DNA of 35,510 bases from Apostichopus californicus (Eukaryota; Echinodermata; Holothuroidea; Aspidochirotida; Stichopodidae), in the NCBI GenBank assembly GCA_020650975.1, contig JAIPMN010014661.1:6815-42324 (forward strand), in the 5' to 3' direction. How positions within the stretch are numbered: the first letter of the stretch is position 1; each line of letters opens with the position of its first letter. Below the pieces are notes generated by a model that had not been told where the DNA came from, searched no databases, and was given only the letters and a program-made list of their open reading frames with translations. Made by a program: the position numbers and the translations under genes. This document shows, piece after piece, positions 22,830-32,965 of this stretch.

Positions 22830-23945
22830 TGGCAAACTTAAAACTGTTTGGGACATAAAATGTGCTTGACAACACCATTTAATGTAATATCAATAATATT
22901 GGAGGAGAGGGAAGGGGGTGTCGGTATTAAAAGTCACAATTTCCCCTTTATGTAACTAAGCAGTAGTGTGCTCAAGGAGAGTTGTTTCTATATCGTGTCT
23001 CTTCAGCCAAACCTCAATACTATATACTACGATACTGTACTGGGGACATAGCATTCCGGTTATTCCGTAGTGAGAGTACTTTGGCCTTGACTGCAATTTA
23101 GCTAAGAATGTTTCATGAGCTGGAGTGTACATGCTCAATGGTGTAGTAGATTGTAGGTACACTTTTGAGTGCAGGCATATGTACAGTAAATCACACTCTG
23201 CTGCAATTACATTGGAACCAGTAGTAACATTATTGAAACTTTAGTGATGAAAGATGTGTATTCTTCTATATCTGTGAAGGTGGCAGTATTCAAACTATTG
23301 TGTGGTTCATTACATTTCATTGGCTCGGGATGGCCATGGATTCCAATCTTAAATGTGTATAGGGAACAGTAGTATTTCACTGTGAAATAATAGTGGACAC
23401 TTAGTATGTCATAAGGTTTAAAACATTTGGCTTTGGAGATTGCTTGCACAGTTTAGCTGTGGCTCTGCTGTACACATTATCATCAAGCTTTAACATGTTA
23501 CTTTATGTAATCCTTGTTAAAACGTTTACTTAATGACAGCAAATTAACATTTCATTGAAGAATTTTCAACAACCAATGTCAATAAAATCAAGATTGCATT
23601 ATATCTCAAACAGGTTTGTAATGTTTGCAATGTAATAGTACTTAGTATGTGGCAATTGCTGGTATGCAATTTATGTGAATACATGTTAGCTATAAGTGAC
23701 ACTTAAACCAAGTAACTTAAAAAAGAATTATTTATCCACATCCTGAAACAACCAGGGGATTCAATGGAGTGTAACACGCTTTAAACCCAGACCAATTAGA
23801 AGTATATCACTAGATGAAATTGCCTGATATGGTTTCTTAACCCATACTGACAACATAATAATTGTACTGTAAGCCAAGTTGCAAACCGTGCCATTGCTAT
23901 TTTATGCCATCTGTGCAACAGACTAATAACCATGGCATTAGTTTT
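22830..23945. repeat. Diverged direct duplication, copy 2
   Basis: Longer partner of the block at 20845-21360, in the same orientation. The two align over their outer parts. Copy 2 carries about 500 additional bases between its GCCTTGACTG (near 23090) and GTGAATACATGT (near 23675) words, either an insertion here or a deletion in copy 1. Confidence 0.7.
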
Positions 23946-24193
23946 GTTTGAGAATTTTATATGCAGATACTCAAACTGTAGCAGTTATGTTTAGTTTAAA
24001 AAAGTTACTGACCAGGCTAGTGAAAGTTAAATTCAGGGATCAGTTTGGGTTATTTGATAACAAAAACGTGAACGTTTTCAAAGGTTATCCTTCCCTGACA
24101 AAGCAATGGATTTGGTTGAACATATCCATAATTCATGACGATGAAGGGAAACTTCAGATCAGGGCAGATGAGGGTGTAAGAGGGATATGGTAA
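23946..24193 (+). CDS. Possible exon of an unrecognised gene
   Basis: Directly after a possible acceptor (ttatatgcag near 23966) a plus-strand frame is open to a TAA/TGG-rich end at 24193. It reads TRLVKVKFRDQFGLF, then NVFKGYPSLTKQWIWLNISI. The composition looks protein-like, but I do not recognise it, it has no partner exon, and it lies in the SET intron on the opposite strand. Treat it as a low-confidence relic. Confidence 0.25.
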
Positions 24194-25276
24194 AAAGGCC
24201 AGTTGGAGATTATAATAGGTTGAATGTACTTTAAAGGACCTTCAAATACACTCTTTGGTAATTCCTGCATGTTGTTTTAGTTATATGATTTACAGTTAAA
24301 ATGTATTTAATTTCTTTCTTTTTTACAAATTGATCCCTTGTTTAAAGCTATGAACATCCAATATCTGTGTTTTGAAACATCAAGGAGATTGAAAAAAATT
24401 TAGGTAACTGTATGCCTCTTAACAATTCCCTTTCAATGGGTTGGTTTATAGTATAGCAGGGTATGGTTAAACTGATAGTAACTGAACCTACAAATAGCTT
24501 GAGGCTCCATTGCTTGTAGATAGCACAGATGACATTTTGTTGACCTGGATTCAGGTCACTCTATGGTATACCAATAAACTTAGACATGATTCAATTAAAA
24601 GGTTTTATTAATGTTTTTTATACATCTTTTGTGCCTTCAGTGTCAAATATAGTATGCTAGAGCCTAGTGCTTGGTGATCATGAATCAACTAAAAAAGAAA
24701 TTGTGAAAATAAAGGGAAAAAATAAGGGCTGGAACAAAGTAGCACTTCTGGATATAGATAATTATCAGTCAGTCAGGTTCCAGAGAACCTGTACAAGCAC
24801 TAATAATTTCACAAATTTCAAGTTAATAGTGTGACCCTCCCACCCCCCCCCTCACCCCTACCAAGATTATGGACCATATAGATTATAAGCTTTACTATTT
24901 TCATAAAGATCCACTAATTATGCCTTTGGCCTTTTCTTAGAATGATTATTAATAAAAAATATTCTTAATTTTGTTTTAAATCCACAGGATGTGTCAGGCT
25001 CAATTTTCTAGCTTCAGTAAATTGCATTAGAATTAGAACTTAATCAAATCTTAGAGATAGGCTTTATTTAAAGACTCCTTCTCTTTCCTTGTTTAACAAA
25101 TTGGAGCAGGACAACAACCGTGTGAAATGTACCTTCCACATTAATGAACACTTAAGGCCCACATATCGGTTAGGGTAGGTGGGATTAATATCAGTGCAAA
25201 AGAGGCAAATTGAAAGTTTAGTTGAATCAGTTATGTACATTAATAGTATATCAAAAAATAATTGCAGAAACATTAC
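24194..25276. other. SET intron, 5' portion
   Basis: No supported gene. It holds a C-rich tract near 24840-24860 and otherwise AT-rich sequence, and ends at the donor of SET exon 1 (gtaatg, minus strand at 25276). Confidence 0.5.
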
Positions 25277-25806
25277 CTTTAAGGGGAACTTGCTGTACGA
25301 GAAAGCCATCTCTGTCTTTTGTTGTTTTTACATATGACCGTGCCACTTCCTCCGGCTTTTCTCTCTTTCTTTTCATAATTAGGACTGAAAAGCAATGTAT
25401 AATTCATATTTAGCATAACATATCAATAAGAATCAATATTACAAAAAGGCTTAACCCATTATCAAGATTCATTATGTTAAATATTGATAAAACAATATAC
25501 TCAATGTCATATTTGACATTGCTATAGTCTTTGAATTTTAATACATCAATGAGGAAACAAATTTAACTTTAGAGTGATTTCATGTGATATGCATTATGTT
25601 AATGAGGGGAAAGTCTCACTGGGAAGAAGCTGGTCTATTGCAAGAACTACATTAACTTTGAATATCTGCTGTAGATCCAATCCTATCTAATTTTACAAGG
25701 TCAAGGTCAAGGCAAAGGTAGTTATCAGCCCCCAGCAGTCACAAGAAATAAAGCGTAGCCTAGCTACTTGACTATTGTTGCAATTTCAGATGAATTCATT
25801 CCAGCC

Positions 25807-26300
25807 ACTGTGCCCTACACTGTAAAACATCGATAAGTTACTGGCAGTCTTGGACGCCAGTAGTTTACCTTAAAATAACATTGACTGTGAAACGACGTTT
25901 CCCGTCGTGTATTTACAGCATCTGACTTATGTAAGAGAACGGCATTGTGAAAATAACACGGACCGTGGGGAAACGTTTCCCATCGTATATTTACCGAAAT
26001 AAATCTGTAAAATAATGGTACTTAACTGTCAGTTTGGCGGAAGGTAGTCCAGCGTAAAATAACACGGACCGTGAAAAAAAGTTTGGCATCGTATATTTAA
26101 TAAAATAAATCGGTAAAATAACGGTCATTTACTGTCAGTTTGGCGGACGGCAGTCCACCGTCAAATAAGACGGACCGTGAAAAAACCTTTCCCATCGTAT
26201 ATTTACTGAAATAAATCTGTAAAAACACGGTACTGTTCTGTTACTTTGGCGGACGTTAGTCCACTGTAAAATAACATGGACTGTATAAAAACGTTCCGTT
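25807..26300. repeat. Tandem array with a period of about 106 bases
   Basis: The landmark AAATAAxACGGACCGTG recurs near 25951, 26057, 26163 and 26269, each 106 bases apart, with a shorter first unit near 25873. Units also share CATCGTATATTTA, AAATAAATC-GTAAAA and TTTGGCGGA. It lies about 430 bases 5' of the first detected SET exon. Confidence 0.85.
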
Positions 26301-26920
26301 AGGTTAATTGACTAGCTGTGACTGGAACTAGCAGACATGTACCATTAAAAAAAAACATGTGGACTGAGATAAAATGTTTCATAGCGTTTATTAACTGAAA
26401 GGAACATGGAAAAAACAATGAAAAGATCCTGAAACACGGTAATGTACTGACACTTACAATACCATCGCAAATATCTCCTGTAAATTAACAGATATATGTG
26501 AAAACAGGTCAATTTGTAGGCAGTGTGGACGGTGAAATTAATTTCCTAAAAGATATTGTACTTGATTTAACACCTTAACATAGTTGGTTTTAGTGTGAAA
26601 TAGCAAAGACATCAGAAACCAAGGACTGCCCCATACTAACTTTGCTTTTACAGCAAGTTATCCAAAAAACATTACATAAAATCACTTCACGACTATGATT
26701 TTTATTCACAGCTCAATTTCTTGTTATTGCTCAAGAAGAAATGGCTCATATCTTGAACTGGAAAGTCAATTGACTTACTGATTCCTGGCCAATATGAGAA
26801 GCAATTACTTTAGATCACATTTTCCAACATTATTCATAATCATTGCTGACCAGAAAAGACCAGAAGAGCAAGGATCTTGCAGATGTGTCTATACATAGGA
26901 GGTGGAGGTTGAAACCAAAT
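26301..26920. other. Non-coding stretch between two tandem arrays
   Basis: No gene or clear repeat recognised, apart from decaying words of the array to the left near 26340-26400. Confidence 0.45.
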
Positions 26921-26924
26921 ATAT

Positions 26925-27255
26925 ACTCACCAGGGGCTACATATCCTACATACGAAGTTTGAAGTTCCAGCAACTCTCACTTCTTGAGATATCATGTTTA
27001 CCAGGTTTTAAGACTTTCACCTCCATGAGAAACAATAGGGACTGTCTACTCACCAAAGGCTACCTACTTTACCAAGTATGAAGTTACAGCCACTTTCACT
27101 TCTTCAGATATCATGTTTACAAGGTTTTCAGACTTTCACCTCTGTTGACCTCCATGAAAACAATAGGGGCCGTCTACTCATCAAGGGCTACCTACATACC
27201 ATAATTGAAGTTCAAGCAACTTTAGTTCTTGAGATATCGTGTTTACAAGCCAAAG
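26925..27255. repeat. Three-copy tandem repeat of about 130 bases
   Basis: Three successive units share GGCTAC-TAC, GAAGTT-CAGC/CAAGC-ACT, CTTGAGATATC-TGTTTAC, TTTCACCTC, CATGA-AAACAATAGGG and GTCTACTCA. The open frame across it is a product of the repeat. Similar units are, to my knowledge, widespread interspersed repeats in marine invertebrate genomes. Confidence 0.8.
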
Positions 27256-28419
27256 CGTCACACGCACACACACGCAAGATTCATTTCAACTTCGGCAAGG
27301 AATCAATAACAAATATCGAAATAAAACCAATGGAAAGGGAGCAATAAGAAAATTTATCAGATATTATGCACTGAGATACAAAATGAGTAACAGCTTTGAA
27401 AATTATTGAAATTTTAACTCCCATGTATCAGTATAAGCCTTTATGCAATAAAACTTTTCTTGTTCTTACAAAAAATCGAAAGAAATGACTTGAAACAGTA
27501 CATATACAAAGTTTATAACTTTCATCCAAAATGCTGTTTAGTAGGTTAAAACCTTCTTAACATCATACTTTGCAAAAATCACTTTCAAAGTTCTTCAGTT
27601 TAGTGCCACACTCCTCAATCACAATCATTGAAAGTTGTACCCATATCCTATTGCATAATTGAAAAATGAACATTAAAGCTGTCATACTTTGGCACCAGTT
27701 TCTTTACATGTCATCTTTTTCTATTTTTCGAGCACACCACTCCCAACATAGCATTTTTAAGATGGACAAGGAATTTCTGAAATCAAAAGATAGGCCAGCC
27801 ATATTATTTTTGGTCCGTGATCTCCATAAAAATGAAATCCTACTTTAGCCCCATAACAAGATTTCACCTTCACAAATGTCTTCATATCAGAAACACATGT
27901 CATAGCTGCCAAAATTGTCTTCAACTAGAACTGTCTGAAATACTTTTCTGAAATATGAGTGAAAAAGTGTTCTAACTACACAAGTGCAAATTTGTATTCG
28001 TAACAGTATTGTGTATATCCAGAATAGAAAACCACATACATCTGCTTAAATAACATATATTCATGATCTAACATCTTTCCTACAAACAATACTGATTTCA
28101 CATAAATCACTTTAGGAGTTATAGAATTGGAAAACAAATTGTCTATTCAAGTACCCAGCTAGGTCAAATCACATGTATGCAATAACACACCATAACTAAA
28201 GAATTACAAGCTATATGGAAACAGGACAAAAATTAAAACTAAATAACAAAGTTAATAAAACAACAAGCAATTAAAATCTGTGTAGCACACAATGTGTGGC
28301 TTTAAACCCTAATATCTGAGACAAACCACCTCTATAAGTACTTAAAGACAAACTTGATCAAGCCCAAAAAAGTTTTCAGAGTGTTCTGTAACCATGATGG
28401 ATGTATCCCATTCTGGGAC
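27256..28419. other. Non-coding AT-rich stretch
   Basis: No supported exon, RNA gene or repeat; short open frames on both strands lack any recognisable content. Confidence 0.5.
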
Positions 28420-29602
28420 CTACAATGCCCAGTCATTTTCAAAGTTACTCATCTCGCCTGCAAGTTTAAGCACTACAGGGTTGACAGCAGATTTCTTTCA
28501 TTTCATCTTTTGTCTCGATGTCCCACAGTCCGGGTTGATTCCAAGGAAGATCCTGCAGGAAACACAATTAAAAGCATTATTAATTTTTTTTTTTTTAATG
28601 AAGCAACACCACAAATGCATCACTATTGAGTACTTCGGCATTTTCTAAATTTTTGGATGCAATGGTATCTCCTCATGTTGGATGAAAACTTTAAAATATA
28701 TATAATCTTGACACTAAGGTGGATTGTATTATGCACCATATTTAACAAGATAGTAAAATACCAATGGATGTATAATCGTAAGGATTGGAAACCTATTTTA
28801 ATCAATTGTCCATGATGGCCATAGGCAGGTTGGCATTTTGTAGCATGATATTTGGGGATAAAGTACATGTGTTACAGGAAATACTTGTTTATGGATCTGG
28901 TAATTACACTTTTACTGAGTTATACATTTACGTTCTTTGAGTCTTCCATACTGAAATATTGAGCGAGATATCATCGAAATTCATCAGGACGCAATAACAT
29001 TTTGAAGTATAGTCTAAAAATGTTTAACTTGATTTAAAGATGTTGCACCTAAAGTGGATTAGGCAAACGATTTGATGGTTATGCACTTTCAAAGTATACT
29101 TCCTTCATGACCTCTATTTTAGTGGGATTATTTTTCAGTATTAACAGTTGCATTGTCCACTCTAGGGTAGGGACTTTTAATGGTTTTTAATACCCCACCT
29201 TCATAGCTCTGAGACTTGATGGTGGAGTAAATTTTTTTAAGCATGCTGAGTTCGTTTTGTCGGATTGTAGTGTAATTTGATATGGGGAAACTGCTTGTGA
29301 AATAAGGGCAATTTACCCCAGAGTGGGGACATGTAAAGCTTACAGGGATTCCTAGGATTGCACAATAATTACAATCCCCATTATTTTATGACACTTAGAC
29401 GAGGCAGTGGTCGTCCTTGACTACAATATAACTACTCACCGTTGGATAAATTCAAAGAGCGCCGGTGCCTTTTCTGGGTACTGTAGGTTGAAGATATAAT
29501 AAGCTGCAAACCATACGCGCACACCCGATAGAGGATTGATTACTTTAGTCGTTTCTTTCCCTCCAATGGCGAGAGAAAACAAAGTTGCTGTCAGTACTTT
29601 CC
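28420..29602 (-). pseudogene. C-terminal exons of a repeated uncharacterised protein family
   Basis: Two minus-strand exons join in phase. Exon A (29602-29440; acceptor tcttttcaaag, donor gtgagt) reads GKVLTATLFSLAIGG, NPLSGVRVWFAAYYIFNLQY and APALFEFIQ. Exon B (28552-28420; acceptor tttcctgcag) reads RIFLGINPDCGTSRQKMK, then TGA at 28500-28498, then a protein-like KSAVNPVVLKLAGEMSNFEN to a TAG at 28422-28420. The V-x-x-x-x-A-x-Y-x-x-N-x-x-YP ... F-x-F-x-Q-x-x-FLG-I-x-P pattern is the C-terminus of a large uncharacterised family with many near-identical genomic copies in fish and invertebrates, often with zinc-finger N-termini. No N-terminal exons were found above 29602. Function unknown; the internal TGA suggests decay. 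Confidence 0.6.
29155..29330. mobile_element. Short MITE with GTCC...GGGAC ends
   Basis: About 176 bases. The left end GTCCACTCTAGGGTAGGG and the reverse complement of the right end, GTCCCCACTCTGGGGTAAA, are imperfect inverted repeats. No clear target-site duplication. It sits in the intron of the relic at 28420-29602. Confidence 0.55.
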
Positions 29603-31174
29603 CTTTGAAAAGAAAATATGGAATTATCAGAAATTGCATGTATTCTACATTGTGCAAATCATACTAGAATGCCTCAGAAACAATTACTTTTGCCGCTGTG
29701 GGGAATCTTCAGGGTATTCACACTAGCGCTTCACATCACAGGGATGGCTTCTAGGACATGGTGTGACTCCCTTCCCTTTAAGAAATTTATAAAAATAATA
29801 AAGACTGCTTGGATGTCAGTGAAATGTTGCCATTTCTGGCTACTTCTGATGTAAATGAATGTCCAAAAGCTTTTTGTGCCGGGGGGAATTCTTAAAGTAG
29901 TGAAAATTGAAATTTGATAGTAATTTTTCAAAAGATACTTGTTGTATACCATATACAAGACAAACCAGTTAAAGAAGTTTCATATCAGCTCAGAATGTTG
30001 CTTGAATGAATATACAAGTTTCAATTCATCAGTAACAAAGAGAAGCACCTCGATCAGCAGCTACAGTGTTCGAAGATAATATTGCTGTACAAACTGCATA
30101 ATTGAATTCTACTAATGTAGCAGAATAACTGCTAAGCACACTGAAATGTAAACATTGAAGGACTTGACACACTGTGAGCCTAATTCCACAATCAATCTTT
30201 TCCAATAGGCCACACTGTGACAACTGACAAGATGACCTCTACCACCCCACAAAGGGCTTACAGAGGCTTCACTTTGTCTCCAAACGTGCAACAATGCATT
30301 CCTCTCCCAAAGAGGATTTAAAAATTTGCATAATGGTTTGTAATGATCGGGTAAATGCCAAAGGTCATTGAATTTGAAAACAATGGTGAAAATCCCAAAA
30401 TGTTTGGATTTTAATGAACAATATCTCAAATGGTTTTTTTAACATAGAAATTCAGAAACATAATAGTTTGTCAAACCTGCCTGGTGTTTGGATGTTGACC
30501 CTTTAAATGTTTAATATTATTATACTAATGTACAAAATCACCATTAAAATGGATTTAGTTCCATAACATTTTAAGGTGATCGTCTGAGATATGACTATAC
30601 TTTTCAGGGAGCACTGGATTCCAAGAAACAATTGGGTAATGCTCATTCCATGAGTTAGTTATGCATTTTTATGCCCTATACACTCCTGCAGTACACATAT
30701 TTCCAACAACCTTAAAGGTTCTCAGGACTCGCCCCGACGATACTTTCTTTCATTGACTAGTAAAAGTAGCAGTTGGTTAGGTTGATCTATCCAATTACCA
30801 CTCCCTGATCTGCCACTCATTAGCTGACACTTGCCCACAACACACTGTCATCTCATAACTGTTTAGAAACTGAAAGTGTCACGTTACCTGTACCATGGAG
30901 CGCTCCAGCCTGCACAAACAGCTGCAGGCTGTTGCACCCAGCCATGTGTTACGTAATGACCTCTGCATGTAACTGTACAACAATTCTGTATACTGCATGT
31001 GTGCAGTGTGTTTCTATTGTACAGCATATATGTGCAAGGATAAGTTGCAGTGATATGTATTGTTTACAGTACTTTGAAGGCAGAAGCATACTACACTGTT
31101 CCTGCTTGAAGGGCCAGGGAGGGGGTGGGGTGGCATTTTCACCCGAATGAGGGGGAAATAAAAACAAATGAGTA
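29603..31174. other. Non-coding stretch
   Basis: No supported gene. The expected upstream exons of the relic at 28420-29602 were not recognised here. Confidence 0.45.
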
Positions 31175-31731
31175 GGGGAGATCGAGGAGAGTTGAGCGAT
31201 TTTTTAGTTTTCGCTCATTATTTCTCCATGTACGCAAGATGGGTGGAAATATTTATTGATAGATAGAAGTATAACTATTAGTTTACAATACGGATCTAAT
31301 AAATGTAAACATAGATCATTGCATATGTGTGCATTTTGTCATCAAAAATAAAAATCAGAATGGCTCAACTCTCCCGCAATTCAAGGAGAGTTGAGCATAG
31401 CCTTAAGGAGAGTTGAGCCATATGCTGAATAGTGTTGAACAATACAAAATAGAGTTGAGAGGTTTTGAAAGGAACATGAATGTTATTTAACTTTGACACA
31501 ACTTTAAAAATTTGTAGAGTGGAACACGCAATAACAAACATTGTCCCTTCGATAAACAACGAGCCAACTGGCAAAATACGTGAACTTGTTGTGTAGACTA
31601 CACAATTTGCACTGATATCAAATGGGCATGTGCATATTACAGGCAGATGGTACATTTTAAATTTGCGATAGCCTAATCAGGACTGTACTACAGCCGAGAA
31701 CTGCACAAACATGGCATAAATAGATGATTTT

Positions 31732-32093
31732 ACACTCTAAAAATGGTTTGATCAAATTTGTCCATTTAATGCTCAACTATGCACCAAACAGGGTAGGAAA
31801 TAGAGGGGGGGGGGGGCTCAGGGCGATTAGCCCCCCGTGAACCATCGATTTTTCCCACATTTTGTCCATATACTTTGTGTATACTTAGTATACTGAAGTG
31901 AGAATTCATAGCAAGTATTCACCCTACTGTCCAAAAAGAGCCCCCTGAGCCAAAAAGTATATTCCTACTCTGGCACCAAGCCAAAAAATGATCAAACTTT
32001 TGACCAGAATAAGTACAAATTTTACCAAAATGTGGTCACAAATCTGACCATTGTTTGGTTCGGTGCATAGTTCACCATTGTGTTTTTAGAGTG
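31732..32093. mobile_element. Nested MITE with ACTCTAAAAA ends
   Basis: Left TTTACACTCTAAAAA and the reverse complement of the right end, TTTCACTCTAAAAA, form terminal inverted repeats. Similarity continues inward, where AACTATGCACCAAAC (left) matches AACTATGCACCGAAC (right, inverted). About 360 bases, inserted inside the pogo-like element and therefore younger than it. It contains a G12 run followed by a G/C hairpin near 31806-31836. Confidence 0.7.
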
Positions 32094-32297
32094 AAACCAT
32101 TTAGGATACTTATTGAATTCTCGGAGCCACAACAGTTGTTGCGTTCCAACACTATCCTGTGGTTTTCTTTTAAAAAAAATAGTGTGTTTCGAAAACATGC
32201 GATAAGAAAGAAAGATAAATGCAGTTGAACAAATAACACTCAGTTTAGGCCTGCGACCTCGGCTGATACATTCAATACTTATTGAAGGTCCCACTTA

Positions 32298-32858
32298 TCA
32301 ACATTGCAACGGAACTGAAACTGCGCGTCGGGATGTTCCAGCGAGAATGGGAGTTGGTAGCTTCTTTACTATATCATCGCGCGACCACATAGCTTCATCG
32401 TCTTCGTTCAACACGAAGGTGGGCCTGAGGTCATCTTCATTATTCCGGGCCAACACTCGACGAAGAAAAACTCCTTCGAAATCTTCACCGTCGAGGATAT
32501 CCACTCGTCCAATGTAGTGGACATCTCGTGCCTTGCCAGCAACTTTAATGATGACGAAATCCCCTTCAATAATATCTTGATCTTCGTCGGAGTCCATATC
32601 TAGTAGCTCCATTTCTTCACTACTACTCTCATTGTAAGAACTGCTAGCTGGAGATAGTTTCTTCTTTTGGATTTGTTTAGTTGCTTTATTGAATACCGAT
32701 TTCTTGGCTGTTGTATCTTTTGCCCGCTTCTTCTTCCTAGCATCAAGTGATGAAGCTATGTCATCTCTTACAGGCGTATCAGTCCAAATTTTTGTGCTGC
32801 CGCGTCGTCGATTAGTAGGTTTCTTACGAGTGGCATGTGGTGAAATGACATTGAAGCT
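32298..32858 (-). CDS. C-terminal exon of a pogo/Tigger-like transposase
   Basis: A minus-strand frame is open from a possible acceptor (agcagctag near 32859) to a stop at 32298. It reads FNVISPHATRKKPTNRRRG, KIWTDTPVRDD, lysine-rich RKKKRAKDTTAKKS, an acidic serine segment (YNESSSEEMELLDMDSDEDQ), then GDFVIIKVAGKARDVHYIGR, FEGVFLRRV and DDIVKKLPTP. The TxIxTDTP-basic-acidic order is typical of the region after the DDE domain in pogo/Tigger transposases. The GDFVxxK...YIGxV...FLRR...DIVxKLP module is a small C-terminal domain seen in several such elements. The DDE and DNA-binding exons are absent. About 80 bases separate it from the right terminal repeat, so an internal deletion removed them. 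No stop interrupts the surviving frame. Confidence 0.7.
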   Translation of the reverse strand, partial: SFNVISPHATRKKPTNRRRGSTKIWTDTPVRDDIASSLDARKKKRAKDTTAKKSVFNKATKQIQKKKLSPASSSYNESSSEEMELLDMDSDEDQDIIEGDFVIIKVAGKARDVHYIGRVDILDGEDFEGVFLRRVLARNNEDDLRPTFVLNEDDEAMWSRDDIVKKLPTPILAGTSRRAVSVPLQC

Positions 32859-32965
32859 AGCTGCTATTCATAGCAGAGCAGGCGCGTGCACCTCATTACT
32901 AGAAATAACATTTTGGGCTGGTGGTTCAACTCTACTTGTGGCTCAACTCTACTGGATCTCCCCTA

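Larger units (their letters stand above)
19310..25384 (-). pseudogene. KMT5A-like SET-domain methyltransferase gene, probably incomplete
   Basis: Minus-strand exons are 25384-25277, 19813-19664 and 19523-19310. Exon 1 contains ATG at 25376 and reads MKRKREKPEEVARSYVK, then RDGFLVQQVPLKG; the phase joins exon 2, RGVFASQNFEKGDFLLEYCGK. Exon 3 reads IDASEERSIGPTFGRLVNHG, FDIEGTPALCFFAL, GEELLYKYG and LPW. GRGVFA, RLVNHG, GEELxYxYG and the terminal LPW follow the single-domain KMT5A (SETD8)-like histone H4K20 methyltransferase layout; the usual Asp of the YDYG motif is Lys here. Exon 2 leaves phase 1 and exon 3 needs phase 2. The central strand (F-x-FF ... C before IDA) is absent, so a middle exon is missing or damaged. 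The first intron is about 5.5 kb and has absorbed a retrotransposon fragment. I infer a non-functional copy, though an undetected small exon remains possible. Confidence 0.75.
31175..32963. mobile_element. Pogo/Tigger-like DNA transposon, internally deleted
   Basis: The 23-base ends at 31175-31197 (GGGGAGATC then GAGGAGAGTTGAGC) and at 32941-32963 (reverse complement GGGGAGATC then CAGTAGAGTTGAGC) differ at two positions and are each flanked by TA, the Tc1/mariner target duplication. Extra copies of the GAGAGTTGAGC word occur inside the left end near 31386 and 31407, inverted near 31362, and inside the right end near 32925, like subterminal transposase-binding sites. Length is 1789 bases. Only the transposase C-terminus remains (32298-32858), so the copy could not move by itself. 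Confidence 0.85.

Noticed and set aside
27078..27347. Open frame of 89 codons
   Set aside because: It lies across the 130-base tandem repeat and has no family resemblance.
30112..30429. Minus-strand open frames of 64-105 codons
   Set aside because: Overlapping frames without motif, splice-site support or neighbours.
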